Below are positions 7,281-15,732 of a stretch of 33,354 nt of DNA, piece by piece. The stretch's first letter is position 1. Every line of letters begins with the position of its first letter. Below the pieces are notes generated by a model that was not told the DNA's origin, made no database searches, and saw only the letters and a list, made by a program, of their open reading frames with translations. The stretch covers positions 1 through 33,354 of IMG/VR virus record IMGVR_UViG_3300032164_000042; one strand, written 5' to 3'. This DNA comes from a virus. The position numbers were made by a program, and so were the translations under genes.

Positions 7281-8488
7281 TGAAGGTCTGGCTGATCAAT
7301 GCCACTAAGAAGAGGGTGATCAAGGAGCTTCGCAAGATCCTCTATGATCACCCAAGGTACAGATCTGACTCGGAGAACGTCACTAACAAGTACTCGTTCG
7401 AAGAGCGCCCGCAGCGTGGAATAATCGTCAACAGCGCTTCGGCGGACCGCGTGCGGCTGTCCGCCGACAACTACGTCGGGCGCCTGTCTTCCTTCTGCAT
7501 GCTCGCTCCCGTGGAGAACGCTCCTGGGACGACGATAGAATGGGTGCGGGAGAATTTCAACGTCCTCGAGCGGGTTTCCCCGAGGAGGGACGTGTTTCCC
7601 GCACCGTCCGGCGTCTATAACATCCTGGTGAATTCCGTTCCGGACGAGGCGCGGAAGGTTCCTGGAGAGTTCGTCGTTGAGCCTCTCCTCACGGAGATCA
7701 ACGAGCCTCTCATCACCTTCACGAGCTCCGGGGATAAGGAGGCGCAAATATCAAGGCGCAACCTTTACCCGGGGTCCGTTCGTCTTTGGCTGGACGGCCG
7801 CCGCGCGCTGGTCCCCGGAACTGACTTCATCACCGACTATGAGACCGGTGAGGTCACCTTCCTGAAGGAGACTCCGACAGGCGGTGTGATCTATGCTGAC
7901 TATCGCTATGTCATGCCGACCCAGGGTCCGTTCCACTACGAGCGAGAGCAGGTGAATCTGGACGCTGTACCGGGCGTCGTCATCGCCTTCGGCGACCGGC
8001 CGCAAGAGTGCGACAAGCAGTGTGTGGTCGTCACGGACGAGCGGACGGACGTGGCCGAGGTCTACGGCGGGAAGTATGAGGTCGCGTTTGAACTCATCGT
8101 GTTCGCCCGCGACGCTGAGGATCGCGAGAAGCTCGCGGACTATGTGATCGTGAAGGTCCTCGAAATTCAGAACTCCCTTGGGTTCGAGGGCTTGGAGCTC
8201 CTCGACATCGCCCCCGGCGGCGAGAATGAGGAGGTATATAACTCTGACACGGACGAGTATTACTACGAGACGACCGTCTCGCTCTCCCTTCGCGTCGACT
8301 GGGAGGTGTACGTGCCTCTGCCGATAACCGTCATCCGTGCGGAGAACACCTCTCGCGCTGCGGAGGTCGAGCATGGGTACCTTGACGGGAGCTATCCGCT
8401 TGACCTTCTCCGGTCGACGGGTCAGCTTGGGGCCGCCGGGGTCGGCGTATCTATCGGGCGGGACCTCACTTACGAGCGAGTCCGTTAG
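7280..8488 (+). CDS. probable tail terminator / tail completion protein
   Basis: The 402-residue protein has two recognisable parts. The middle (residues about 155-215) is a beta module (LYPGSVRLWLDGRRALVPGTD then EVTFLKETPTGGVIYADYRY). A similar module recurs in the sheath protein. The C-terminal region (about 225-355) shows the alternating pattern of tail-terminator folds: YEVAFELIVFARDAEDREKL, a helix, then YYYETTVSLSLRVDWEVYVPL. Placement shortly before the sheath gene fits a protein that caps the tail. The start overlaps the upstream stop (TGATG). The terminator assignment is inferred from pattern and position. Confidence 0.6.
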   Translation: MKVWLINATKKRVIKELRKILYDHPRYRSDSENVTNKYSFEERPQRGIIVNSASADRVRLSADNYVGRLSSFCMLAPVENAPGTTIEWVRENFNVLERVSPRRDVFPAPSGVYNILVNSVPDEARKVPGEFVVEPLLTEINEPLITFTSSGDKEAQISRRNLYPGSVRLWLDGRRALVPGTDFITDYETGEVTFLKETPTGGVIYADYRYVMPTQGPFHYEREQVNLDAVPGVVIAFGDRPQECDKQCVVVTDERTDVAEVYGGKYEVAFELIVFARDAEDREKLADYVIVKVLEIQNSLGFEGLELLDIAPGGENEEVYNSDTDEYYYETTVSLSLRVDWEVYVPLPITVIRAENTSRAAEVEHGYLDGSYPLDLLRSTGQLGAAGVGVSIGRDLTYERVR

Positions 8489-8508
8489 TAAGGTTCGGCA
8501 GGTGAACC

Positions 8509-8961
8509 TTGCCGACCTTTGAGTACTTTTGTGACGACTGTGATGCCGAGTTCGAAGAGCTTCTCCTGAAGAAGGAGGAGATCCAGGAGTACTTCGACCA
8601 TCACCCGTGCCCGAACTGCAAGAACAGGGCGGAGCGCATCCGCGTTTCCTCCTTCAGCTTCAAGTTTGCCGGAGGGGTCGACAAGGGGGCCGGCAGCGGC
8701 GTTCACGGGAACAGCGGGGTGCACGATCTTGACTATCCGGTTGTTGACAAGGCGGTCGGCCGGTCGGCTGAGGTCAAGTGGGGTGAATATAACGCCCGCA
8801 AGGAAGCTCGCGACAAGGTGCGCCGGGAGGCCGGGACGAACGCAGTGTCCCAGGCCGGGGACACAATAGCCCCTGCCGACGCCAGCACGATTCGCGACCG
8901 TGAGAAGGCTCTGAAGCTGCTCGACAAGGCGAAGAAGTCCGCCCCGAAGACATCCGAGTAG
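8509..8961 (+). CDS. FmdB-type zinc ribbon protein
   Basis: This 150-residue protein begins PTFEYFCDDCDAEFEELL and continues with CPNCKNRAERIRVSSFSFKF. That is the FmdB/CxxC zinc-ribbon pattern: paired CxxC motifs at residues 8-11 and 34-37, followed by a short strand. The start is TTG at 8509; no in-frame ATG precedes the conserved P-T-F-E-Y beginning. The C-terminal half is basic and helical and ends in a Lys-rich stretch. FmdB-like ribbons are common in phages with unknown roles. The gene lies between the terminator candidate and the sheath gene, so an assembly or late-regulatory function is possible. Confidence 0.8.
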   Translation: MPTFEYFCDDCDAEFEELLLKKEEIQEYFDHHPCPNCKNRAERIRVSSFSFKFAGGVDKGAGSGVHGNSGVHDLDYPVVDKAVGRSAEVKWGEYNARKEARDKVRREAGTNAVSQAGDTIAPADASTIRDREKALKLLDKAKKSAPKTSE

Positions 8962-9097
8962 GCCCCTCCAATAGGCTCTTCATGCGGCGTGCAGGGTTGA
9001 AGTGACCCTTCACGTAGACGCATACGCATACCCCACACTGCTCTAGAGAAGAGACGCATACCGGTATTTAGACTTCTGCTCACTGAAGGGAGCTAAC
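8962..9097 (+). promoter_or_regulatory. leader region of the sheath gene with iterated ACGCATAC
   Basis: This 136-base gap is the longest non-coding stretch in the window. ACGCATAC occurs three times (9018-9025, 9024-9031, 9054-9061), two of them within a ten-base direct repeat AGACGCATAC (9016-9025 and 9052-9061). A 5-bp stem AGGGT/ACCCT (8993-8997, 9005-9009) and the palindrome CTCTAGAG (9041-9048) are also present. A ribosome-binding site GAAGGGAG (9085-9092) precedes the ATG at 9098. It is a likely late promoter or 5' UTR control region for the highly expressed sheath gene; no consensus sigma-70 promoter is clear. Confidence 0.5.
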
Positions 9098-12000
9098 ATG
9101 GGCATCGGACCTTTTACGACCTACGCACCTCCGGGCGTCTACGCGCAGACCGTTGTCGAGCCGGCGGTTGGCCTGCTCCTTGGGGGCCTCCGGGTCCCGG
9201 TCCTGATCGGCGTGGGCAAAGAGTCTCTCTCCCAGACGAACTTCGAGATGATCCGCGGATCCTCGAGCGTCGCGGATACACCGATCTTCGGCGAGGACGC
9301 CCAAGGTCGTTGGATTTCCGGTGGAACCGTCCAAAGCCCGATCCTCGGGAACCAGGACGGAAACAAATCGAAGTTCAAGGTCCGCAATTATCCGATCGTC
9401 GACGGCCAAGGCCGTGGCTCGGCTACCTACGACGCGAGCAAGGTCTCGGTCTCCGTTAACGGAGCCCCCGTCGTCGTCGCGGCCATCGACGGTCCGAACG
9501 GACTCGTCTCGCTCCTCGTGCCTCCGGCTGAGGACGACAAGGTCACGATCAACTACTTCTTCCACCGCAAGGATACACGGATCACCGACGACGTGTCGGC
9601 CCAGATCACCGACGGTCCGGCCATCCTCGTCGCTCCGAAGACGGAGACTTACGCGGTCACCCTCGGCTCGAACGACAAGCTCGACATCACGCTCGACGAC
9701 ACGGTCCCCGTGACGATCGTCCTGACGTCGGGCGTCACGCGGACCGCCACGGACGTCGCCAACGACGTGAACGCCGCGAACGTCCCGGGTCTCACAGCCT
9801 CGGTGCACATCGACAACGAGGGGCTCGCCCACGTCCAGCTGATCGCCCTCGGAAACATCCTCGTCGGTAGCGGCGGCGCGAACGGAGTCCTCGGCTTCAA
9901 TGCGGGCGACTACACCGCTCGCACGCAGTCATTCCGCGTGTTCAACGGCCCCGTGGTCGATGGCTCTGATGGTGGCATCACGACGACAGACCCGTCCAAG
10001 GTGACGGTGACGGTGAACGGGACCCAAGTCCTCGCCAAGTCGGTCGACGGTTCCCAGCGCCTCGTCGGCCTTCCCTTCGCGCCGAAGAGTGGCTCGAAGG
10101 TCCTCATCACCTACTACTTCAACACGTCCCAGGATACGTTCGACTACCTCCCGAACAGCAACATCATCACGGTCGGGAACGTCGGCATTGCGCCCGGCCG
10201 CCGCGACTTCCTCAACGGTCCGGACTTCATCGTCGTCAACGACGGCGACCAGTCCAAGATCCAATGGGGGACGGCCTTTCAGGTCCAGGCCGGCGACAAG
10301 ACCGGGTCCGCGTCCTTTGACTCCACCCAGATCGTCGGCATGCTGGTCGACGACAGGATCTTCGGCGCTCCCTGCGCCAGGTTCGTCGACACGACCACGA
10401 GCACTGTCTCCACGACCAAGTTCCTCCTTCCGGAGGTCCCCACCAGCGGAAACGGTCGCGATACGCCCCTCGGCCAGGCGACTTACACCACCATCACGAA
10501 CGGTCGCCTTGACCTTCCGACGAACCGCCCGGACCTCGTCACGGTCTACGTCGGCAAGACCTGGCGGGACGCTTCATCCCGCCCTCCGGTCAAGGTCCTC
10601 GAGGTCGACAGCTCCACGAACATCGTGACGCTCGCCACCCCCGTGTCGGCCGAGTACAGGGCGTTCGCGACGTTCTGGTACAACCGGATCACGGACGACA
10701 CCTTCACCCTCTCGGTCCTCACGCCCGGTTCGTCCGGCACCGGAAGCTACTCGATCGCGTCCGCGCTCAGCGGGGCCCTGGTCTTCGGAGCCAAGTTTGG
10801 CGTTAAAGCCTCCCTTCCGCAAACCATCCAGTGGCCCTCCGGTACCGAGAGCCTTCCGGACGCCATTCACACCGGCGCCGGAAACCCCGTCGCTGAGACC
10901 GTCACCGTCACCTTCAACACGGCCCTCGACCCGGCGACCCACGCCTCCTTCTCCAACCAGAAGCAGGAGCCGTACGACATCTACCAGGCGACCCGCATCT
11001 TCGGCGGGATGATCATCGACGGGAACCCCGCGGTCTCCGTCGACCTTTCGCTGCAGTACAAGGCGGTCCTTCTCTCCAGCGGCGTGACTGAGCCCCTGTC
11101 GATGCTCTCGACGGACCGCCTCGTCCTCAACGTCGACGGCGTGAACCTCATACCCGTCAACATGACCGGCCTGACGACCCTTGCCGCCGTCGCTGCGGCC
11201 GTCAACGCGGTCATCGACGCTGACGTCCAGGTCCACGCGGATGGGTCGGTGACCTTCGCCGCGACGGCCCCCAACAACCTCGTGTCAGTCGTGACGTACG
11301 GGCTCCAGAAGATCCTCTCGATCAAGGCCCGGAGCCTCCCCTCGTTCACGAACGGCCTCGTCTCGAGCGTCCTCATCATGTCGCCCACGGCGGCCGGCGA
11401 GACGGACGCCTCCGGAAAGGTCGGCCTCGAGCCGAACCAGGCGGCCACGGGCTCGTACAACGCGATCAATCAGGTGGCGACCCTCGTCGGCACCCAGACC
11501 GGTCCGTTCAACATCTCCACGGGCGTCAACGACTCGTTCCAGCTCAACGTCGACGGCAAGGACGTTACGACCACCCTCCCGGGCGGCACGGCGGTCCTCC
11601 TCCAGGACGTCGTTACGTCGATCAACGACTCGTACATCGCCCTCGCCTCCACGGCCGACATCGCGACCTACACGGCCGACGTGATCGCCCTGGCGAACGA
11701 GATCCGTAGCGACTACAACCTCCACCGCGTCTCAACGGCCTACCACGTGGCGGCCGACGGGACCAACTCTGTCGTCCTTCCTGCCGCCGTCACCCTCGCC
11801 GACGCCCAGGCCCTTCTCAACGACATCAAGGCGAAGTATAACGCCCACCTCTCTCAGGGCGGCGTCCACCAGCTCAGCGACACGTCCAACGCCGTCGCCA
11901 CCGGGAACGCGACCAACCTCCAGTCGGCCGTTGTCCTCGCGAACGACCTCAAGGAGTTCTACAACTCCCACCTCGTCCAGATTGGTGTCCACGGCTTCGA

Positions 12001-14152
12001 CGACACGGTCGACACGCTGACCCCGGCCCTCCCTCCGGTCGTCAACACCGACTGCTACCCGATCCTCAACGACATCAAGGCGAAGCTCAACGCTCACTTC
12101 TTGCTGGCCGGCGTTCACATCATCAACGATGTGACGGACACGATCACGGCGCCCGCCGCCTTCTCCCAGCTCACGGGTGAGGCCCTCGCGAACGACATCA
12201 AGACGAAGCTCAACGTCCACCTTGCCTCCACGAACTACCACTTCGTGGCGGACACGACCAACGTCATCACGTCGGTCGCCGCCTCCAGCCCGGCGTCCCT
12301 CGTCGCCCTGACGGCGGAGCTCCAGGTCAAGTACCCAGTCCACCTGGCGCAGACCCAGGGCCCGTACCACGTCCACGGCACGAAGGACGCTGTGAACCAG
12401 GCGACCACGTCTATGACGGAGCTCGTGGCTCGTACTGGCGCCGGTATCAACGCTGGGAAGCTGGTACTCACCTCACGCCTCAACAACGCCTTGTCCTCCC
12501 TGAATGTCAAGTCGACTAGCACGGCGAACGACGTCCTCGGCTTCGTCTCCGGCGGTTCGGCCCAGCGCAAGCAGCCGACGGCCTCCGATATCGCCAACGC
12601 CCTCAATGCCAACGCGTCCTTCCAGGCCGTCGGCGTGTCGTACCGCGTCGCATCTCCCGGCCTCGGCGGGTTCCTCCGCATCGACTCCCTCACGACGGGC
12701 AACCTATCGACTGTGGCGTTCTCGAACGTCTCGAACACGGCCTTCGTCACGGACACGAAGCTCGGAATCGTTCCGGGTACCTCGGGTGATGTCGGCGAGA
12801 ACGCCCAGGCGGGCTTCTCCGTCTCCTCCTCCCAGGGCCTTCTGGGCTCTCACGGCACCGGGTTCCCGGGCCAGACGTACACGGATGTCACGACGGGACT
12901 CCGGTTCACCGTCCTCAAGGCGGTCGCAGGCGACTACGCCAGTGGTGGAAACTTCACCCTCGTAGTCGGTCAGTCGTTCATCACGGACGCCTCGATCCCG
13001 ATCAAGGCCATCTCAGGCGTCGAGATCACGGTGTTCAACACCAACAACATGAACCCGGGGACGACGGCGCTCGTCAGCACGTACGCCCGTTCGGGGACGG
13101 AGCCGGCCATCGGCGACGTTTACTACGTCTCCTACGACTACGCCAAGACGGACCTCTCCACGCAGCTCTTCCGGGAGATCAAGAAGATCCAGCAGAACTT
13201 CGGCTCCCCGACGCCGGATAACCCGCTCTCGCTGGCCGCCCGCATCTGCCTCCTCAACGGCGCCATCCTCATCGGCCTCAAGCAGGTCCTGAGGGCGGAG
13301 GGGTCCTCGCAAGCCGGCGGCGGGTCGTTCATCGCGGCCATCGACGAGCAGCGCAAGCCCATCCAGGGATCGGTCAAGCCGGACGTCATCGTCCCGCTCG
13401 CCACCGATCCGACGATCTTCTCCTCCCTGAACCAGCACTGCGTGTTCATGAGCACGCCGCGCCAGGAGGGTGAGCGGATCGGCGTTGTGGGCGTCGCCGC
13501 GGGGACCAATCCGCTCGGCGTCCAGGCCATCGCCAAGGGGCTCAACTCCGAGCTGATGCTCGTGTCTTACCCCGACACGTACGTCCTCTCGGTCTCGGAC
13601 GACCAGGGCAACCTGACCGACCAGCTCGTCGACAGCTCATACATGGCCGCGGCGCTCGCCGGAACCCTGACGAACTCCGCGTTCGACGTGGCCACTCCGC
13701 TCACCCGGCGCTCCATCGTTGGCTTCAAGCGGCTCGGGCGCCTGCTCGACCCGACGGAGGCCAACCAGGTCGCCGTCGCCGGAGTCTCGATCATCGAGCA
13801 GGTCGACACCGGAATGCGCGTCCGCCACGGCCTGACGACGAACGTCGACACGGTCATCACGCGCACGCCGTCCGTCACACTGACCATCCACTACGTCCAG
13901 CAGACGATGCGGAAGGTCCTCGACCCGTACATTGGCCAGAAGCTCACGGGCTCCCTGATCAAGTCGGTCGAGAACTCGATGGTCGGCGCCTTCTCGCAGC
14001 TCGTCGACCAGCAGATCGTGCAGAAGGCCACGGGCATCGAGGTCACGGTCGACGACAACGACCCGACCATCCTCCGGGCGTCGGCCATCTACGTCCCGGT
14101 CTTCCCGCTCGAGTATATAGTGGTCACTCTTTCCGTACGCATCCGCGCGTAA
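9098..14152 (+). CDS. giant tail sheath protein
   Basis: The 1684-residue product is a contractile tail sheath protein. The N-terminus has the sheath-type YAPPGVYAQT (residues about 8-17). The last ~320 residues carry the conserved polymerising domain: RRSIVGFKRLGRLLDP, RVRHGLTTNVDTVITR, VTLTIHYVQQTMRKVLDPYIG and YVPVFPLEYIVVTLSVRIRA. Typical sheaths are about 400-750 residues, so some 900 extra residues lie in the middle. These include two copies of a beta module (starting near residues 93 and 279), flagellin-like VDG/DVANDVNAA modules, and six tandem 41-42-residue repeats with paired histidines (residues about 864-1110). The insert probably projects from the outside of the tail. A GAAGGGAG ribosome-binding site and a separate leader suggest strong expression. 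Confidence 0.92.
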   Translation: MGIGPFTTYAPPGVYAQTVVEPAVGLLLGGLRVPVLIGVGKESLSQTNFEMIRGSSSVADTPIFGEDAQGRWISGGTVQSPILGNQDGNKSKFKVRNYPIVDGQGRGSATYDASKVSVSVNGAPVVVAAIDGPNGLVSLLVPPAEDDKVTINYFFHRKDTRITDDVSAQITDGPAILVAPKTETYAVTLGSNDKLDITLDDTVPVTIVLTSGVTRTATDVANDVNAANVPGLTASVHIDNEGLAHVQLIALGNILVGSGGANGVLGFNAGDYTARTQSFRVFNGPVVDGSDGGITTTDPSKVTVTVNGTQVLAKSVDGSQRLVGLPFAPKSGSKVLITYYFNTSQDTFDYLPNSNIITVGNVGIAPGRRDFLNGPDFIVVNDGDQSKIQWGTAFQVQAGDKTGSASFDSTQIVGMLVDDRIFGAPCARFVDTTTSTVSTTKFLLPEVPTSGNGRDTPLGQATYTTITNGRLDLPTNRPDLVTVYVGKTWRDASSRPPVKVLEVDSSTNIVTLATPVSAEYRAFATFWYNRITDDTFTLSVLTPGSSGTGSYSIASALSGALVFGAKFGVKASLPQTIQWPSGTESLPDAIHTGAGNPVAETVTVTFNTALDPATHASFSNQKQEPYDIYQATRIFGGMIIDGNPAVSVDLSLQYKAVLLSSGVTEPLSMLSTDRLVLNVDGVNLIPVNMTGLTTLAAVAAAVNAVIDADVQVHADGSVTFAATAPNNLVSVVTYGLQKILSIKARSLPSFTNGLVSSVLIMSPTAAGETDASGKVGLEPNQAATGSYNAINQVATLVGTQTGPFNISTGVNDSFQLNVDGKDVTTTLPGGTAVLLQDVVTSINDSYIALASTADIATYTADVIALANEIRSDYNLHRVSTAYHVAADGTNSVVLPAAVTLADAQALLNDIKAKYNAHLSQGGVHQLSDTSNAVATGNATNLQSAVVLANDLKEFYNSHLVQIGVHGFDDTVDTLTPALPPVVNTDCYPILNDIKAKLNAHFLLAGVHIINDVTDTITAPAAFSQLTGEALANDIKTKLNVHLASTNYHFVADTTNVITSVAASSPASLVALTAELQVKYPVHLAQTQGPYHVHGTKDAVNQATTSMTELVARTGAGINAGKLVLTSRLNNALSSLNVKSTSTANDVLGFVSGGSAQRKQPTASDIANALNANASFQAVGVSYRVASPGLGGFLRIDSLTTGNLSTVAFSNVSNTAFVTDTKLGIVPGTSGDVGENAQAGFSVSSSQGLLGSHGTGFPGQTYTDVTTGLRFTVLKAVAGDYASGGNFTLVVGQSFITDASIPIKAISGVEITVFNTNNMNPGTTALVSTYARSGTEPAIGDVYYVSYDYAKTDLSTQLFREIKKIQQNFGSPTPDNPLSLAARICLLNGAILIGLKQVLRAEGSSQAGGGSFIAAIDEQRKPIQGSVKPDVIVPLATDPTIFSSLNQHCVFMSTPRQEGERIGVVGVAAGTNPLGVQAIAKGLNSELMLVSYPDTYVLSVSDDQGNLTDQLVDSSYMAAALAGTLTNSAFDVATPLTRRSIVGFKRLGRLLDPTEANQVAVAGVSIIEQVDTGMRVRHGLTTNVDTVITRTPSVTLTIHYVQQTMRKVLDPYIGQKLTGSLIKSVENSMVGAFSQLVDQQIVQKATGIEVTVDDNDPTILRASAIYVPVFPLEYIVVTLSVRIRA
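11687..12425 (+). repeat. six tandem 41-42-codon repeats inside the sheath gene
   Basis: The encoded units follow the pattern L-x-N-[DE]-[IL]-K-x-[KED]-[YL]-N-x-H, then about 5 residues, [YV]-H-x-x-x-D, then T-x-x-[VI]. They start near residues 864, 905, 946, 988, 1029 and 1070. The spacing between equivalent Asn positions is 41, 41, 42, 41 and 41. Each unit has two His and usually one Asp in fixed positions. The sixth is more diverged. DNA identity between units is modest, so this is an old protein-level repeat and not a fresh DNA duplication. Confidence 0.9.
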
Positions 14153-14722
14153 TCAACTGGTGCCAGTTGGCGCCGTTCGAAACCGTCGGTCTTCAGGCTT
14201 CGGCTGCAGAGATCGACGGTTTCCGCGTATTTGGGATCCGACGTTGTGACCTATCCACTCTCCGAATAGGCCGAGGTCGTGGGCCTGTTTCACGTACGGG
14301 ACTAAGAACTGCCATGCCACGGTCGGCATGTCCCGTTTGAGACAGTTACAACGAATGCAACATGGGACGCAGTTCTCTAGGGAATGCCCCCTGGAGTTAT
14401 CGACGCGGTCCACTCCGACTTTGCCATCATTTTGTCCGCAGTAATGGCACGCCTGAACCATCAGGTGTCGAAGGTCTTCCCTAGTGATGACTGTGGCGAG
14501 GCCATTTTCCCTGTCTCCCCGGCGGCAGTTGTTAAGCATGTACCTATCCCGATTGTCTCGGTGGTACTTACGTGTCCTCCCGTCCTGACACCTCCGACAT
14601 TCCGTCCTTGTCAGGGTGAGGACCTTTCCGTTTCGTTGCTTCTGTTTGTAGCTGTAGAACTCGGACTTGGGCTTCGGGTCTCCGCCGCAAAGCCGGCAGA
14701 CGCGCGTCTCGTCGTCTCTCAT
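14153..14722 (-). CDS. HNH homing endonuclease
   Basis: The 189-residue product has an N-terminal CxxC pair (Cys9/Cys12) and a second (Cys42/Cys45) forming a probable zinc-binding DNA-recognition module. The HNH core spans residues about 91-129: ACHYCG, then GVDRVDNSRGHSLENCVPCC and IRCNCLKRD. It is the only minus-strand gene next to the sheath gene, and its stop codon starts one base after the sheath stop. Lower GC than its surroundings and convergent orientation suggest insertion as a mobile gene. It is predicted to cleave a phage DNA site, probably near its insertion point. No intron is apparent. Confidence 0.92.
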   Translation of the reverse strand: MRDDETRVCRLCGGDPKPKSEFYSYKQKQRNGKVLTLTRTECRRCQDGRTRKYHRDNRDRYMLNNCRRGDRENGLATVITREDLRHLMVQACHYCGQNDGKVGVDRVDNSRGHSLENCVPCCIRCNCLKRDMPTVAWQFLVPYVKQAHDLGLFGEWIGHNVGSQIRGNRRSLQPKPEDRRFRTAPTGTS

Positions 14723-14730
14723 CCGGGACC

Positions 14731-14758
14731 GTACATCCGAGTAAATCGGCGGATGTAC
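14731..14758 (+). promoter_or_regulatory. 9-bp perfect inverted repeat upstream of the HNH gene
   Basis: GTACATCCG (14731-14739) and CGGATGTAC (14750-14758) are perfect complements with a 10-base spacer. An alternative inner pairing CCGA/TCGG is also possible. It lies in the 74-base gap between the divergently read HNH and oxygenase-like genes. It could be an operator, a transcript hairpin for either gene, or a relic of the endonuclease insertion. Confidence 0.5.
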
Positions 14759-14796
14759 TCCAGTCTCAACGCTCTCCTGTACCGTCTTGGCGCTGA

Positions 14797-15282
14797 ATGG
14801 ACATCAGACGGTCGTACCTTCCCGGCTTTGAAAGGACCAATCGGGACATCCTGGACTCGATTGACCTCCTTCGCCGCACCGACCTCGGGAGGCCCGGGAA
14901 GAGCTCTGTTGGCGGATGGCACAGTCACGACCTCAGCACCGCGGTCCTTCCCGGGTTCGACGCACTGTCCGCCTTCCTTCGAAAGGAAGTCGGCGGTTTT
15001 GACGAGCTATGGGCTATCGTCAACGGGAAGGGGCATTTCAACCGCCAGCACAAGCACAACCCGGGCCGGGTCTCAGCCGCATACTATATCCAAGTCCCCC
15101 GCCCGGCCGCGGCCATCGTCTTTCCCGGCGTTCGAGGCCGACGCATAGAGCCGGAGCCAGGGCTCCTCCTCACCTTTGACGGGAGCCTTACCCACAGCGT
15201 CGAGGTGAACGAGTCGGACGGGCTTCGCGTCTCCATATCGTGCAATTTCCTTGTGAGCTCCCGGTCTTTTTTCAGGACCTAG
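14797..15282 (+). CDS. 2OG-Fe(II) oxygenase-superfamily protein
   Basis: The 161-residue protein matches the TIGR02466-type oxygenase pattern. It has GGWHSHDL near residue 39 and HFNRQHKHNPG at 80-90 (candidate metal ligands His85/His87). AAYYIQVP follows. GLLLTFDGSLTHSVEV at 122-137 contains the distal metal His133, and GLRVSISCNF contains Arg144, which would bind the 2-oxoglutarate carboxylate. Family members are non-heme iron hydroxylases; the substrate here is unknown. It is the first plus-strand gene of the accessory block, just beyond the HNH gene. The stop is followed within 35 bases by another gene on the same strand. Confidence 0.75.
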   Translation: MDIRRSYLPGFERTNRDILDSIDLLRRTDLGRPGKSSVGGWHSHDLSTAVLPGFDALSAFLRKEVGGFDELWAIVNGKGHFNRQHKHNPGRVSAAYYIQVPRPAAAIVFPGVRGRRIEPEPGLLLTFDGSLTHSVEVNESDGLRVSISCNFLVSSRSFFRT

Positions 15283-15312
15283 ATCCCGTTCGCCCTGGCT
15301 GTACTTTCGGTC

Positions 15313-15726
15313 ATGACCTCAAGACCGAAAGTCCCGGGTGACGGAAAGCTGCGCGAGGAGACGGCCGTGGCTGGAGATGCTGTGGAGGCCGACGCCCGTG
15401 CCCTCGTGTCCGCCCACGCGGAGGGCCCTCCGGAAGCGTTCCGAAGCGCCCTCGCCAAGTTCAAAAACTCTCTCCAGAAGTACGTCAACCTGATGGGCGA
15501 CAAGGCCCGCCGCGGCCAGAAGATAGTCACCTCCCAGGCCGAAATCGACCGGTGGGACCGCGTCTCCGCCGACGTCCACGGCCTGATGCCGAGCCCGTAC
15601 CCCGAGCTGATGGCCGAACTGGACCCCTTCGACGGCGCCATAGCCTTTCGGCTTCGCGGTTGTCGCCGTCACATGGTGGCCGCGAACAAGACCCAGAGAG
15701 GAAAGTCATGTCACGCGGAGAAATGA
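15313..15726 (+). CDS. hypothetical helical protein
   Basis: This 137-residue protein starts at ATG 15313. It is basic and helical, with EAFRSALAKFKNSLQKYVNLMGDKARRG and a later SQAEIDRWDRVSADVHGL segment. The last 25 residues (LRGCRRHMVAANKTQRGKS onward) look less ordered. It ends seven bases before the end of the convergent gene at 15733. No family is recognised. Confidence 0.6.
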   Translation: MTSRPKVPGDGKLREETAVAGDAVEADARALVSAHAEGPPEAFRSALAKFKNSLQKYVNLMGDKARRGQKIVTSQAEIDRWDRVSADVHGLMPSPYPELMAELDPFDGAIAFRLRGCRRHMVAANKTQRGKSCHAEK

Positions 15727-15732
15727 TCGATA

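Noticed and set aside
11687-12425. CRISPR-like or DNA repeat array
   Set aside because: The periodicity is at protein level (41-42 codons) with modest DNA identity, no spacer/repeat layout, and lies within one continuous sheath frame.
14384-15148. Plus-strand open frame of 254 codons across the HNH gene
   Set aside because: It runs antisense to clear HNH motifs and then out of frame through the oxygenase-like gene; no coherent domain.
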